Part shown: piece by piece, positions 43,379-55,276 of the stretch | Numbering within the stretch: position 1 is the stretch's first letter | Layout: every line of letters starts with the position of its first letter | Origin: Gremmenia infestans | Lineage: Eukaryota > Ascomycota > Leotiomycetes > Helotiales > Hamatocanthoscyphaceae | Direction: 5' to 3' | Assembly: GCA_032629725.1 (NCBI GenBank) | Contig: JAFEVB010000010.1 | Span: forward strand, 1,612,001-1,676,000 | DNA: 64,000 nucleotides | Position numbers and translations under genes: made by a program | Notes under the pieces: generated by a model | Told to the model about the DNA's origin: nothing | Database searches by the model: none | Seen by the model: only the letters and a program-made list of their open reading frames with translations

Positions 43379-46300
43379 ATGGCATCTTGGGATCAGACCA
43401 ACGATGCGTCCTCCTACTTCTCGAATGGACCACCTATGCCCGGTCCCAGCCCCTATTTGGAGAGCGCGGGGCAACCAAATTCACAGCCTCGCCCCTCTCT
43501 TGCGGCGCTCCCAACCCACAATCCACAACTCGCCCAGGCAAATTATCGTCATCCAAATGTCCCCCGAACTGCAAACAACACGCCGGCTTTTACATCTGGT
43601 TCTCAATGGGCGCCTGCCGATCTATTAAGTCCACGAGGCTCCAACCAACCTCCACCGCGGCAAAGAAGACCCGAAAACGTTCCATACAACAACAATCATA
43701 ATCCTGCTCCCCAACTCGCCTTTCAGTTCGATAGCCCTGGTGGCACACCCCCACCATACCATGCGCATCCGAGTCCACAACAGTATAACGGGGGCATGGG
43801 CATGGGCATGGGCAACATGCTGGAGCGCATGCATGATGTCGCAGACCGAGCGACGGTACCCCAGAAGCGGCGCAAGATTTACGAGGATCCGGCAGATAAC
43901 AGGAGAAAACCCGAATTCAATGGGGGTTCTGGATCTGGAGTTCTAGGCAGTTACATGAAGGAAAAGAAAGAGCAGGGCCAACGAGAGGCTGCATCCAAAG
44001 GAACGCTAGTCGACATCTCTGCCGTGGAAGACGACGAAGTTGAAGTTATTAGTGATCCTGGCGACCAAGAGGTCTGCTACGGAAGAATTGAGGGGGCAGA
44101 TATCAACGCCTTTAGGGTTCCAACGCCGAAGCCAGGTTCTAAGGCAGTCTCTAATGGTTTCTGGCCCCAGGTTAAGATACTTCTACGACGGAAGGAGGGG
44201 GAGAGACACACTTGTGTACATGCTATTGATAGCACACGCGCGATTATTGGTTGCTTGGATGTCAATACCGCTATTGGTCTGGTACCCCTCCTCGATTCAA
44301 AATTCGGCATTCGAACGTCATGTCGCATTCTTACTAGACCACGCAAGGAGGATGATAAGCCTGCTGGCACCGAGGTCTCCCGCCGGTATGGTCTTGACTT
44401 GAATATATATGGCCCGAAGAAGTACGCCATCCAAATCGGAAGACATCTTTCTCAAAAGCAACTCTGGCTACGGACCCCGCTATTTGTTGAAGCTGGAATT
44501 CCGTTGCACAACCCACATACCATCGAAAGGCCTCCTCAGTCGGCTGTAAGACCACTTGCCAGTCGTCAACAGGGCCCCACGCGAACCACGGAGGAGATTA
44601 GAAATGACCTGATCGGCATGTTTGACTCTCTTGAGAAATCCGAGGATCTTAAAGAAATGGACCCGGACCCCCGAATTACAACCCCGTTGCTAAAGCACCA
44701 AAAACAAGGCTTGTACTTTATGACTAATAAGGAGAAAGAGCGGGTCTTCTCATCTGATGAGAAAGGAAATAGTTCTTTGTGGAGGCTTAGGATTGGTAAC
44801 AGTGGCCAAAAGACCTACTATAATGTTATTACAGGCCAGGAAGAGCGGCAAAGCCCACCCCAGATCTTAGGTGGTATTCTGGCAGATATGATGGGTCTTG
44901 GCAAAACGCTCAGCATCTTATCTCTGGTTGTCAATACTATGGACAACGATGCACTTCAATGGGCCGCTTTGCAGCCCTATGCCGAGCAGTATAGTAAAGA
45001 ACTTTGTCAGCTGAAGAAGGGAAAGACTGCTTTACCTCCTAAAGTTGAGCAGACAGCTCTAGTGCGGAACTGCAAAACAACCCTTCTTGTTTCCCCACTT
45101 AGCACGATCGCCAATTGGGAGGATCAAATCAAACAGCACATCATACCAGGCACATTAAGCTATTACATCTACCATGGCTCCAATCGAATTAAGGACGTCA
45201 ACAAGCTGGCAGAATATGATTTGGTTATCACCACGTACGGGTCGGTAGCGAGTGAGTTAGGTCATCGGGGCAAGCAGAAGGTCGGCATATACCCGCTGGA
45301 GGAGATGAACTGGTTCCGAATCGTCCTCGATGAGGCACACATGATTCGAGAACAGTCCACTCAACAATCGAAGGCTATCTGTAGGCTTCAGTCGTCGCGG
45401 CGATGGGCCGTAACCGGTACTCCTGTTCAAAATCGCCTGGAGGATCTGGGTGCGCTTATGACCTTTCTTCGAGTGAAGCCGTTTGATGAGAGAGGTGGCT
45501 TTGCGCAGTATATCATGGCTCCTTTTAAGATGTGTGATCCTGACATTCTTCCGAAGCTCAGGCTTCTGGTCGACAGCATCACTCTTCGACGTCTAAAGGA
45601 CAGGATCGATCTACCCTCGCGCACAGATCAACTTGTAAAGCTTGACTTTAGCCCCGAAGAGCGTCATATCTATGAGATCTTTGCGAAGAATGCGCATGAT
45701 CGAGTCAAGGTTATTGTTGGTCAACGAGAGAAGAGCCTAGGCGGTAGAGCATACGTCCATATCCTGCAGTCCATTCTTCGACTTCGACTGATCTGCGCTC
45801 ACGGTAGAGATCTGCTGAACGAGGATGACCTACAAGTCATGAATGGCCTTAGCAAGGACTCTGCAATTGAGGTGGACAGCGATGACGAGGATGAGGATAG
45901 GCCTGCCTTGTCGTCAAAGCAGGCATACGATATGTACGATTTGATGGGTCAAACGAATGCGGATATCTGCATAACCTGCAACCGCAAAATTGGTCCTAGC
46001 GATACTATAGATGAAGGAGAGGCGAAGGATCCGGTCATCGCTCACATGACACCCTGTTTCCATTTGCTTTGCCCTGCTTGCTTTGGAGGTTACAAGTCTC
46101 AGATCGAGGACAATGCCCAGGGTCAATCAATGGGAGGATGTCCAATATGCCATATGCATATCAAGCTCTCCTACTTCCCCCTTAGGCAAGGCGGCGTAGA
46201 AGATGAAGGTCCCAAGATGAAGGGCAAAGGCAACACGAGACATGGAACTAAGGATCTTGCTAATTATAGCGGTCCACATACCAAGACTAAAGCACTTATC

Positions 46301-46831
46301 CACGATCTTCTCGCATCGAAGCAGGAGTCCGAGCAGAAGCCTGAAGAAGCACCGATCAAAAGCGTTGTTTTTTCTGGCTGGACCACGCATCTGGATCTTA
46401 TACAGCATGCCTTTCAAGAGAATGGCCTCAAGTACGTCCGTCTCGATGGGAAGATGTCCCGAACTGCACGCGCAATAGCAATGGATAATTTCCGCGACGA
46501 TCCTAGCATTCATGTGATTCTCGTGTCCATCACCGCTGGCGGCTTGGGTCTGAACCTCACAGCAGCCAATAAAGTCTACGTCATGGAACCGCAGTACAAC
46601 CCCGCGGCTGAAGCTCAAGCTGTCGACCGTGTCCACAGACTCGGCCAGAAGCGCGAGGTCGTCACTGTCCGCTACATCATGAGCGACAGTTTCGAGGAGA
46701 AAATGTTGGAGTTACAGGAGAAGAAGAAGAAGCTGGCCAGCCTAAGCATGGATTCGGATGTCAGTAAGCGGATGGGCAAAGACGAAGCGTCGAGGAAGCG
46801 ATTAGAGGATTTGCGGAGCTTGTTTAAGTAG
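43379..46831 (+). CDS. RING-finger SNF2 ATPase of Rad5/HLTF type
   Basis: Single exon of 1150 residues. The first ~210 residues are Pro/Asn/Gln-rich and probably disordered. Then comes a family-specific region (CYGRIEGADINAFRVP to LWLRTPLFVEAG) in the place where HLTF relatives have HIRAN-type sequences. SNF2 N-lobe: Walker A ADMMGLGKTLS near residue 502, VSPLSTIANWEDQI, Walker B IVLDEAHMIRE near residue 650, AVTGTPVQNRLEDLG. A C3HC4-type RING (CITCNRKIG ... CFHLLCPACF ... CPICHMHI) lies at about residues 863-927, between the lobes. C-lobe: VVFSGWTTHLDLI, VILVSITAGGLGLNLTAAN and QAVDRVHRLGQKREV. Rad5/HLTF proteins combine DNA translocase and ubiquitin ligase activity in DNA-damage tolerance. 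The exact orthology (Rad5, Rad16, Uls1 or a fungal paralogue) is open. Confidence 0.88.
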   Translation: MASWDQTNDASSYFSNGPPMPGPSPYLESAGQPNSQPRPSLAALPTHNPQLAQANYRHPNVPRTANNTPAFTSGSQWAPADLLSPRGSNQPPPRQRRPENVPYNNNHNPAPQLAFQFDSPGGTPPPYHAHPSPQQYNGGMGMGMGNMLERMHDVADRATVPQKRRKIYEDPADNRRKPEFNGGSGSGVLGSYMKEKKEQGQREAASKGTLVDISAVEDDEVEVISDPGDQEVCYGRIEGADINAFRVPTPKPGSKAVSNGFWPQVKILLRRKEGERHTCVHAIDSTRAIIGCLDVNTAIGLVPLLDSKFGIRTSCRILTRPRKEDDKPAGTEVSRRYGLDLNIYGPKKYAIQIGRHLSQKQLWLRTPLFVEAGIPLHNPHTIERPPQSAVRPLASRQQGPTRTTEEIRNDLIGMFDSLEKSEDLKEMDPDPRITTPLLKHQKQGLYFMTNKEKERVFSSDEKGNSSLWRLRIGNSGQKTYYNVITGQEERQSPPQILGGILADMMGLGKTLSILSLVVNTMDNDALQWAALQPYAEQYSKELCQLKKGKTALPPKVEQTALVRNCKTTLLVSPLSTIANWEDQIKQHIIPGTLSYYIYHGSNRIKDVNKLAEYDLVITTYGSVASELGHRGKQKVGIYPLEEMNWFRIVLDEAHMIREQSTQQSKAICRLQSSRRWAVTGTPVQNRLEDLGALMTFLRVKPFDERGGFAQYIMAPFKMCDPDILPKLRLLVDSITLRRLKDRIDLPSRTDQLVKLDFSPEERHIYEIFAKNAHDRVKVIVGQREKSLGGRAYVHILQSILRLRLICAHGRDLLNEDDLQVMNGLSKDSAIEVDSDDEDEDRPALSSKQAYDMYDLMGQTNADICITCNRKIGPSDTIDEGEAKDPVIAHMTPCFHLLCPACFGGYKSQIEDNAQGQSMGGCPICHMHIKLSYFPLRQGGVEDEGPKMKGKGNTRHGTKDLANYSGPHTKTKALIHDLLASKQESEQKPEEAPIKSVVFSGWTTHLDLIQHAFQENGLKYVRLDGKMSRTARAIAMDNFRDDPSIHVILVSITAGGLGLNLTAANKVYVMEPQYNPAAEAQAVDRVHRLGQKREVVTVRYIMSDSFEEKMLELQEKKKKLASLSMDSDVSKRMGKDEASRKRLEDLRSLFK

Positions 46832-47372
46832 GACTGGGATTGTAAATTCGCGTTTGATTGGCGTTTGGGATGGGGGCATACACATACATACACAAATCTA
46901 GAGGCTACGCAGCTTATGATATGAGAAATATGACGCCGGAGTTCGGCAGTGGGGCACATAGAGGACGGGATACATACCATTCGCAGGGTGAACAATGGGT
47001 GGGTGGACGGGTGCATGTATGCTGGTGTTTGCTAGATAATATGATCTTGATGCGAACGAAATGTCTCTTTTCAACTGCTGCTTGTGAAAGGGAAATACGG
47101 CGCAGAAGCTGTACTGTATCCATCTTGAGACATCACAGTATAAGTTACTCACGAGGGTCCAAATCAGCGAACCTTTTACACATCACACATTCAACAACAA
47201 ACTATAAACCGTGAATCTTCAAAGCAGACTGACTATATTGCAAGCATGCATCGTGTTCTCGTGTCCGATTTCTCGTCATGACATAACATACAAGCTACCG
47301 TATACTACAATACAGTTAAAATACAAGTCCCCCCCGCGCTGAATCCAGCCACACATGCATGCATGCAAGTCC
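46832..47372. other. Convergent 3' region
   Basis: 540 bp between two convergent genes; short open frames without motifs. Presumably 3'UTRs. Confidence 0.55.
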
Positions 47373-49819
47373 TCATTGCACCCACTCATTGTCATCCGCA
47401 ACATCATAATCTAGATTCTCCACATGCTCTCTCTTCAAATCCGTACGCTCGGGAGCGTACGTCGGCACCATGGCATCGCCATCGCCATCGCCGTCATCCA
47501 TGGCTGAGTCCTCGGTCTTGAATACTGGAGCGGAACTGGAAGTGGAAGCAGAGAGGTTGATGGGAGGGAGAGGGGTCTGCACCCATGCCATTTCTACTTT
47601 GCCGACCGAAGGCAGCTCGCCGCCTGGCAGGCCGTACATAAATTTCTCGGCGGTGAAGCGGTCTTTGAATGTTATGGATGTTTTGGGGGGTGTGATGTCT
47701 AGGTCCATGTACTCGCCGATGCCCTGTTGGATTAGATTAGTAAAGTTAGATATCAGATATATCGGTCAGGTCAAGATTATATTCTCAAGGGTAAGCAGGG
47801 GTGTTGCTTACGAGAAGAAACTGCCTAAGGCTCTCGTCGTTCTCGGCATTGGTGAAGTCGACTCCCGTCAAGGCTATCTTTTTGGGTCTGTTGTCGAGCT
47901 TGTATGCACCCGCACCGCCTCCTGCAAATGGGGCCCCGCCACGGCCTCTGAAGCCGCCACGGAAACCACGGGGAGTGTATGCCCCTCTTGCCCTGAAGGC
48001 ACCACGTCCACGACCTCGTCCGCGGTATCCACCAAAGGACGGCTCTTCTGTGGCTGAGGGGTCGATACCCAGGGACTGTGCTTCAGCTTCCAACGCAGCA
48101 AGTTGTGCTTTCAAAGCTTCTGTTTGAGAAGTCGTTTGTCCACCAGCGGAAGATAGAGTTTCGCTCCCTTTATCCGAAGGAGTTGTGCCGGATTTGGCGC
48201 TCTTGGCCGCTATCCTCTCCATCAACTTTCTCTTCTCCTCGGCCTGGCTCTTCAAGAGGTTTTCTTGTCTTTTCTCAAGCTCTTTTCTCGAATTTTCCAT
48301 TTCTTGCTTCTTCTTCATCTTCTCCTCGTACACCTTCTGAGCCTCCTCCTGCTTGCGAGTAAACTCCTCCATATCAATCTCCGGCTCTGACGTTTTGCGA
48401 TCTGAAGCCGCAGTAAGCGGTCCCGCGCCGTTCATTGGAGGCCCGTTCGCACCAGTAACCCCTGGCGGTTTTGGTAATGAGTCTGTGTCGAGAAACCAGT
48501 AGACCTTGACGAATCTGTTGTCGAAGATGACTTTGGGTGACTTGTACGCCGTGTTTGCCGAGTTCCAATCATCGTATTTGATGATTGCCAGCCTCTTGTA
48601 AGGTCTCATCGAAACCTCCGTAATGTTACCAAACTCGCTGAAGAATTCTCGTACCGAGTCCTCGGAAAACTTCTCCTCAGGAATATTCTCCACCACAATC
48701 GTAGTCTTGGACATATCAAAATTCGGTCTATCTGAAGAAAATTCGGCTCGACCACCTCGCCGGCTGGCATTTCCGTGTGGTGCGCCTCGATCACCTCTTT
48801 GAAACCCGCCGCGTCCCCTGCCTCGATCTCCACCCCTTGAAGAACCACGACTGGGAAATCCACCTGGACTACCATTGCTCTCAATGCCTGCCATGAGGCC
48901 GGCGTTTGTTGGGTCATACTCGTCTCCTTTACTTCCCGGTGGTACGAATATTGAGTTCTCTCCATGCTCGAACATGCAAGTATTCCCACGTGCACAGAAC
49001 CCCTTTTGATCATAATCTCGACATCTCTGCTTCTTAGGCTGCATATTATGGGGTCTTGGAGGCCCGCCAACTCCAGGAGAGCCTGGTGTAGGAAAGGAGG
49101 GTAGTGGAAAGCCCATCGCCTGCATTGCGAGCATAGTTGCCATGGGATTATTCGCATCGAAAGGCGGCATTCCTGGAGGACTGGGCATGCCTGGCATATT
49201 AGGAAATCCCTGCGGAGAAGGTATTCCTTGGATATTCATAGGTGATCCTCGGCCGCCTGGAAATCCTCCCCGTCCATTAAAGCCGTCAAAACCTCCACGC
49301 GCGCCTCCTCGCCGAGGTTGTTTATACAGCCTCCCATTCGGATCACCACCCTGAAATCCCCTATCTTGCGAATCACCATCGCCTCGGTCATTGTACGAAC
49401 GTTTCCTCGAATCGCCGGAAGGACCCAGTGGCGCGCCCATTCCAACATTGCCATATGAAGGCGCCGAGGGGCCTGAAGGGGGCGCAAACGGCAGAGATGG
49501 TCTCCGGGGTGGACCTCCGCCGGGAAGATATGATTTCCATTGAACGGCTTCGAAGATATCTTGCGTGAAGCTTTCGGTGTGCTCCTGCAGGAAATCTGGA
49601 ATCTCAGTCATGAAGAGCGTTCGAACCTCGGCGGGATCGTTGTCTTGTCGGAGTAGCGCAAGGACATAGTCGGCGAGAACATCTGCATCTGCATCGGTGC
49701 TGTTTGTAGATATGTCAATAAATGTGTTGCACTAGAGCTGTGGTGAGTTCATACGTATTCTCGAGCCTTTTCACAATCCACTTCTTCAGCAGCGGCGTAT
49801 CTTCCTCGGGGAATAACAT
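47373..49819 (-). CDS. RBM26/27-like CCCH and RRM RNA-binding protein
   Basis: Three exons, 49819-49755, 49699-47812 and 47723-47373; introns of 55 nt and 88 nt in phase; 767 residues. The start MLFPEEDTPLLKKWIVKRLE with DADADVLADYVLALL resembles the PWI-like N-terminal domain of the RBM26/27 family. Then a Gly/Arg/Pro-rich region, one CCCH zinc finger at about residues 248-267 (CRDYDQKGFCARG), an RRM at about 354-424 (TTIVVENIPEEKF ... LAIIKYDDWNSANTAY), a charged coiled coil (EEFTRKQEEAQKVYEEKMKK), an RG-rich box and a second RRM-like domain (KKIALTGVDFTNAEN ... SITFKDRFTAEKFMYG). Family members work in nuclear RNA surveillance together with Mtr4-like complexes (fission yeast Rmn1). The start codon fits the family and is preceded by TATGTTAT-like AT sequence. 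Confidence 0.88.
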
Positions 49820-50390
49820 GTTGGTATGTTAAGGTATGGTAATAATTGGGTTGATGTCGCCAAGGGCGTGGTGGTTATGTCGGTTAATGGGTCATTGCCA
49901 TGGGATTGGATTAGTCTACGTCGGTATTGACAAGATGAGGGGAAGTGAAGTAAAGTAAAGTAATGTAATGTAAAGTGAAGCTATTGGGTCTCGAAGGAGC
50001 CGCCGTCACACAAATTCAAACAAACTCGGATTGCATTGTTCCGCTCCGAAGGCCCGTGCACCATACATCTCGCAGTGAACAGAAAAGGCGGCATGTTCGT
50101 TCCACTCGAGAGTAGGTCATTCTTAATATATATTAGCTTACCTCTTCTTCTTACAGACGGCAACTTCGTTTTATAAAGCCATTCATCCCAGTCACAAAAG
50201 TCCATAATTGTAGAAAAAGCTTTCTTGTTATCCTGAAACTTGGTGCTTCATCTCTAAGAATACGGAGTATGCAATATCTATGGTATCCAATGGTCTTTTA
50301 ACTCGTCCTGATTTAAAACTCCTCATTATACCCGGTCTCAATGACTTTTCCTCATCACTGCGTTAAATCGTTATCATTAATCCAATTCTC
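49820..50390. other. Intergenic
   Basis: 570 bp between two minus-strand genes. TAAAG/TAATG short repeats at 49949-49978. It holds the RBM26/27-like promoter and the 3' end region of the GH92 gene. Confidence 0.5.
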
Positions 50391-53215
50391 TCATTCGTCC
50401 CGTCGGTTTATACCCCTTGGAGTCCAAGGCTCGACAGGTGGGGGATCGAGTGATCTCTCCGTCTCTATACTAAGCTCTTTTTTCCCATTGTTCCATTGTC
50501 CGTCTTCACTACTATCTGTCGTAGTAAAAGTATCGCTTTTGCTTGTAGGCCGTGCTGTAGTGTCTGGTGTCCGTCTCCCGAGGCGATGTAAGATTTGAGC
50601 TCTCCACCGAAATAGAATATTGCTCCTCTTGCTTCCTACAAAGTTCATGTTCCTTTTCCCTTCCCCCAAAGACTGTTCGCCCTTCTCCGAATCTGCCACT
50701 TCTGTAGTTGCAGCGGGCTTCTGCTTCTTGAATCTGAACCACCAAATCGCTGCTGCAGTCGCAGCGATGAGACTCACCAGTCCCAAACTCATAATCGCCA
50801 AGCCTATATCCCTCAGCATCTTCCTCCTATGATGAGTTTCCACCTGTGCGGCGGGCTTCGAAGATACCACTGCGGCAATTTCGGTGGCGGGGCTCGGAGG
50901 TGCTTTCCCTGTATCCCAGTTCTTTGGCTCAGGACCAAGCACAAAGTCCATCGTGCCTCCCTTCGAAAAGACATCATTCCAAGTAAGCCATGATTGTGTC
51001 CAAGGTTGTCCATTTACCTTGAGGGACTGGACATAATAGGATGAATTAGATCCACCGGTCGTTGTCATCGCTAGACTTTTCCCTAGAGGTAGAGAGATGG
51101 TCGTATTGGCGAACCAGGGAGACCCAATCAAGAAGGTTGTCTGTCCTACCATCGGGTACAGACCCAGCATATTCCACAGCAGCCAAGATTCCATGGCTCC
51201 TGCATCACTGTTTCCTGGTAAGCCGCTAGGCGTGGGCGAATAGTATGATTTGGCAATATTGCGACTTTGCTTGACGCTCAGATCTTGTCTTCCAACAAAG
51301 TTGTACAGATACGGGGTTGCGAACGAAGGTTCATTTCCGGGATTGAAGATGGTGTTGTTGAAGGCTGCTAATCCGCCCGAGATATTGATCCCAGGTGTGA
51401 ATGTCATCTCTAAACGGGAAGTGAAAGTAGCTGGGCCTCCAGAAAGCGCAATGAGGGTATTGATGTCGTGATGTGCGTTGAATGAGTATTCCCATGGAAG
51501 TGCTTCATAGAACGCATCTCCCCAATAACAACCTCCGCAAGATAGTGGGTTCTGAGCAATGAATCCCGAGGTATTGCGTGGCGCTAGAAAGCCGGTGAAG
51601 TTGAGGGCACTAGCCGCTGGATTCCAATGGTTCCGCCAGTCACGAGATCTTGTGATGTATTTTGTTACATCTGCGGTTTTCCCCAACCCAGCAGCTACTT
51701 GAGATAACGAAAAATCGTTGACAGAATATTCCACAGCTCGAGTGACTGCACGGCCATATTTAGGGGTTATATACCCATATTTCAACCAATCTGGAAGCGC
51801 TCCTCTGCCTTCTTTAGTCGACGATGACAAATCTCTCGGATCGTTGTTGTTGACTGGAGTAATTTCAGCATCCTTGACCATGGCCTCGTACCCAGTGGTC
51901 CAATTTACGGCACCCCGCACTCCTTTCACAAACGCATCCGCAAGAACGTTATCGGAATTAGAACCTCCTTGAGTCGCCCCATTGAAATTTGAAGATCGAG
52001 CGTCTGGCATGTATCCTTCGAAGCGAAAGATATCGATGAGACTTCTGATGTATTCCTCGTACATACTGGGCTGGAAGACCTGGAATAGGGAGAAGGTGCA
52101 GCGAAATAAGTCCCAGGTAGTGAACATATCATCATAATATGGTTCGGATGACTTCCACAGGGGGTTCTCGCCTGTACGGTTCGAAGGCAGCAAATGCATA
52201 GAGTACATGGAACTGTAAAGTAGCTGCAAATTGCTGAGGTTAGTTTCAGTAGTTGTGACCTTGGAGAGAACTTCTTCGTTCCAGATATTCTTTGCGTTGT
52301 TTGTCATTGTTGAGAGCGTTGTTCCAGAGGGTATCTGCGTGTTGACATTATCACACGCCTGAGCGGTGGAGATGAATGATATCCCAACTCTTGAAGTGAC
52401 ATTTGTTTCACTGAAGCTAAAGACCGCGCCTAGACGATCGGTTGACGCTGCAGTGGTCGTTGTGCTGTACTGCGCTAGCTCGCTTCCAATCGAATTTTTT
52501 CCTACGAAGGTTTCGACTGTAGCCGAGCTGTCGAAATAACCACAGAAGTAGATTCGCCAATCCGGGGCTCTATTCCATCCATTATTGTAGTCGCCATAGC
52601 CTTCGTAGTGGTTCTCTGAGACAGATATATTGCCTCCGAGGTACTGCTGCGATAGTCCCTGACCTCTGTACGACGGAAGGACGTGGGAGACATCCACAAC
52701 AACATTCGCCTGATCTCCTGCTGGGAAGTTATACTCGTAGAAACCAGCCCGACTCGTGGAGCTGAGCTCAACAGTGATCTTAGATCCAAGAGAGGCCTTG
52801 TAATAGCCTACGGAATTGATGTCTGGTTGGGCCCGAGTATCATTCAAATTGGCCAAAGGGTTGCTGACAGTTCCCAACACTGGCATTTGCGAGACAACAC
52901 CATATTTGGGAGCACCTCCGGTCCCGCTCTCATGCATCATTGAGAACCCTGTAAAGTTTCCTGTCGGAGCATCTCCTGAATAACTGTCATGTCCACTGAA
53001 AACATCTGGGCCAAGTTTTACCATGCCGAATGGCAGTGATACCCCCGGAAATGTGTTGCCGCCATGGGTTCCAGTCTATATAGTAGTTAGTAAAGTTCGT
53101 GGATACAAAGATGAGTATGACTGACGGTTGTAAGAACATATTGCGAGAGGTCTGTTGTGGACTGTGCCGACACAAACGCAACGAGCAGTGCTAAGGAGGT
53201 AGTGTAAAGAGACAT
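50391..53215 (-). CDS. GH92 alpha-mannosidase with C-terminal membrane anchor
   Basis: Two exons, 53215-53126 and 53075-50391 (50-nt intron GTCAGT...ATAG), 924 residues. A signal peptide is visible (MSLYTTSLALLVAFVSAQS). GH92 features: GTHGGNTFPGVSLPFGMVKLGPD, TWDLFRCTFSLFQVFQP, YEALPWEYSFNAHHDI, NEPSFATPYLYNFVGR, and GNSDAGAMESWLLWNMLGLYP, where the family more often has N-D-D. Family members are exo-alpha-mannosidases, many of them calcium dependent. Uncommon is a hydrophobic helix at about residues 788-810 followed by a 114-residue, Ser/Thr- and basic-rich tail, predicting a type I membrane protein with its catalytic domain outside or in the vacuole/ER lumen. Confidence 0.9.
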
Positions 53216-55276
53216 AGAATGTCTTGGATTAATAGCTTGGGGATATTGTTTGGTCAAGAGAGGTTTATCCCGTGCTATAACCCGACGCTCAAACGAAAGA
53301 CGGTCCTGCGATAGTGATTGCTCCGTGAATCACTTCATGTGTACTAGTCACGTGTTGATGATTGTAAGGAGGGCAAACAACTCGTTCTCAAAATCTCGTA
53401 GTGTGAATTCTGGGGAGAAGAAGTTTGAGTAGAGAGTTAAGCAGTAACACCAAGAAAATATGCGAAGAAATCCATGAACCCCGAAATATTAAATAGGAGG
53501 ACAAACCAAAGCTAAAAAGGACAACAAGGACAACAAAGAGAGAATGAGACTCGGACAAGTCCTTATACCATAGAACAGACTTTGTGGAGACAAGGAGAAG
53601 GAGGGGACTATCTTGATACAAACGGAGTAGAGCGTTGGGGGCCCATAATAATCGCGATCCTTAGGGCTGAGCGCGGAAAAAGGGGACTGCAGAGAGAGAG
53701 AGGCATTTAGACGCAAAAAAAAGGAAAAGAGGCGTTCTGACCTCAGCGAGGATTTAGCTACGAGGGAGTAGCTGGTGGTCATATGCAGGGTTAGTAAAAA
53801 GAATAAAATATGACTGTGGCTTTGTGAGATTCATGTGGTTGGTTGTGTTGGTGGTGGAGGATTGAAGGAGGCCAAGCTTTCACCAAGCCCTTTCGCTTGG
53901 TTAGCTGGTCTCGTTGGTGTACCGTGCACGTGCCCCTGAGCTAAACCCTGCTCCGCCCCTGAAGGAGTGATCTCCGCTGGGATACTCACTCGGTTGTTTC
54001 CAAAATTAAACCATCACCGAGATCTCGATACTGTATACTGTACTATGCTATACTATACTATACTATACTATACTATACTATACTATTACTGTATTAACAC
54101 TTGTTTCAAGAAACCGAATCATATATGTACCACGACCCTCCATTCATCCATCCGCTCTCGGTTCCCCGTTTAAGTAGCACGTTTATTTATATTTCTTCCC
54201 GATGGCTGATCTACTCCTGGTACCGTAGCTCGTAGCTCGCCACTAGCAATCCCCAACAGAGGTCCAGGTTCATCACGCAATTATTGTGTCCACCCTTGCA
54301 ATGAAACATTCCAGACACAGACAACGAAAATCATTATTCGAGGTATCCGAGCAGTGAGCTTGTATTTGAGTGTGTCATAGTTCAACTTTCTCGGCTTCTT
54401 CTCCTCTTTTCGCTGACATGCCACATGTGAAGCTGACAACCTTTTCTCCTCTAGGCGGCGTTGTTGCAGGGCGCTTGTCTTACTCGTTCTCGTTACAACT
54501 TACCATCACCGGGCTACCAAAGCTGAGGAAACCGCCGAACCATAACGAATCACTGACAAGGCCTTGAACACGGTGCCTATACAGATTCGGAGGATGTAAA
54601 ATCTCTGGTGAAGTTTCCATCTACCGTACCTATAGCGGTTAAGCCGAGGAGGAAAGCGGAAAAAGGTACCCCACAAACGCCGTGCATTCCCTTTAACATA
54701 ACATAAAAGTAAAAGTATTTCAATTCCTATTCCATATCCCCATCGTACAAGATGTTCTTTTTCTTTTACCTGGCGCCATAATCGTGGCCTCGGTATCAAC
54801 GTAAGAAGTTCCCCGCCAAGGTTGATAATACCATGCATCCCACCCTTTGATTTGGTCTTAGAACAGATATCCCACTCCTTCTCGCGTTTGCCCATTTCTG
54901 TCTTCTCTCCTAGTCGTTCAGAATCGTTCAATTCGAACCCACCCACGTGATGTTTTCCGTCTGTCGTGTTACCTAGGTACGAGTTGATTATCACATCCGC
55001 ACAAACATCGGTTCAGCAGGCTTCTGCCAAGATGCTTGCGCATGACTATCAAATAAAAGTACCTACAAAGTTTCCGTAATCCAATACTTTCTTACAAATC
55101 CAACTTTCTGTCCCATTTCAATGTTTGAATCATAAAGCAACATAAATCTCTCAATTCATCAATATAAGTCTGTTTGGAATAACTAGAGGTCCAGCCAGTA
55201 CCAACAAATCGCTGCAGTGAAGTTCAAACAAAGGTCATTCACTCTAACTTTGCCTCCTATTGTCATCGGTCCCACC
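53216..55276. other. Intergenic, about 2 kb, with TACTA repeat
   Basis: Divergent promoter region between GH92 and epoxide hydrolase genes. A TACTA pentanucleotide repeat lies at 54041-54087. A 162-codon open frame on minus (54994-54506) has no motif and unlikely composition. Nothing else recognised. Confidence 0.5.

Noticed and set aside
46127..46636. 169-codon ORF antisense to the SNF2 gene
   Set aside because: Overlaps the highly conserved helicase C-lobe on the other strand.
47470..48057. 195-codon ORF antisense to the RBM26/27-like gene
   Set aside because: Mirror of the RG-rich coding region; no independent evidence.
54506..54994. 162-codon ORF on minus between GH92 and epoxide hydrolase genes
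   Set aside because: Composition and sequence look non-coding; no domain or splice support.
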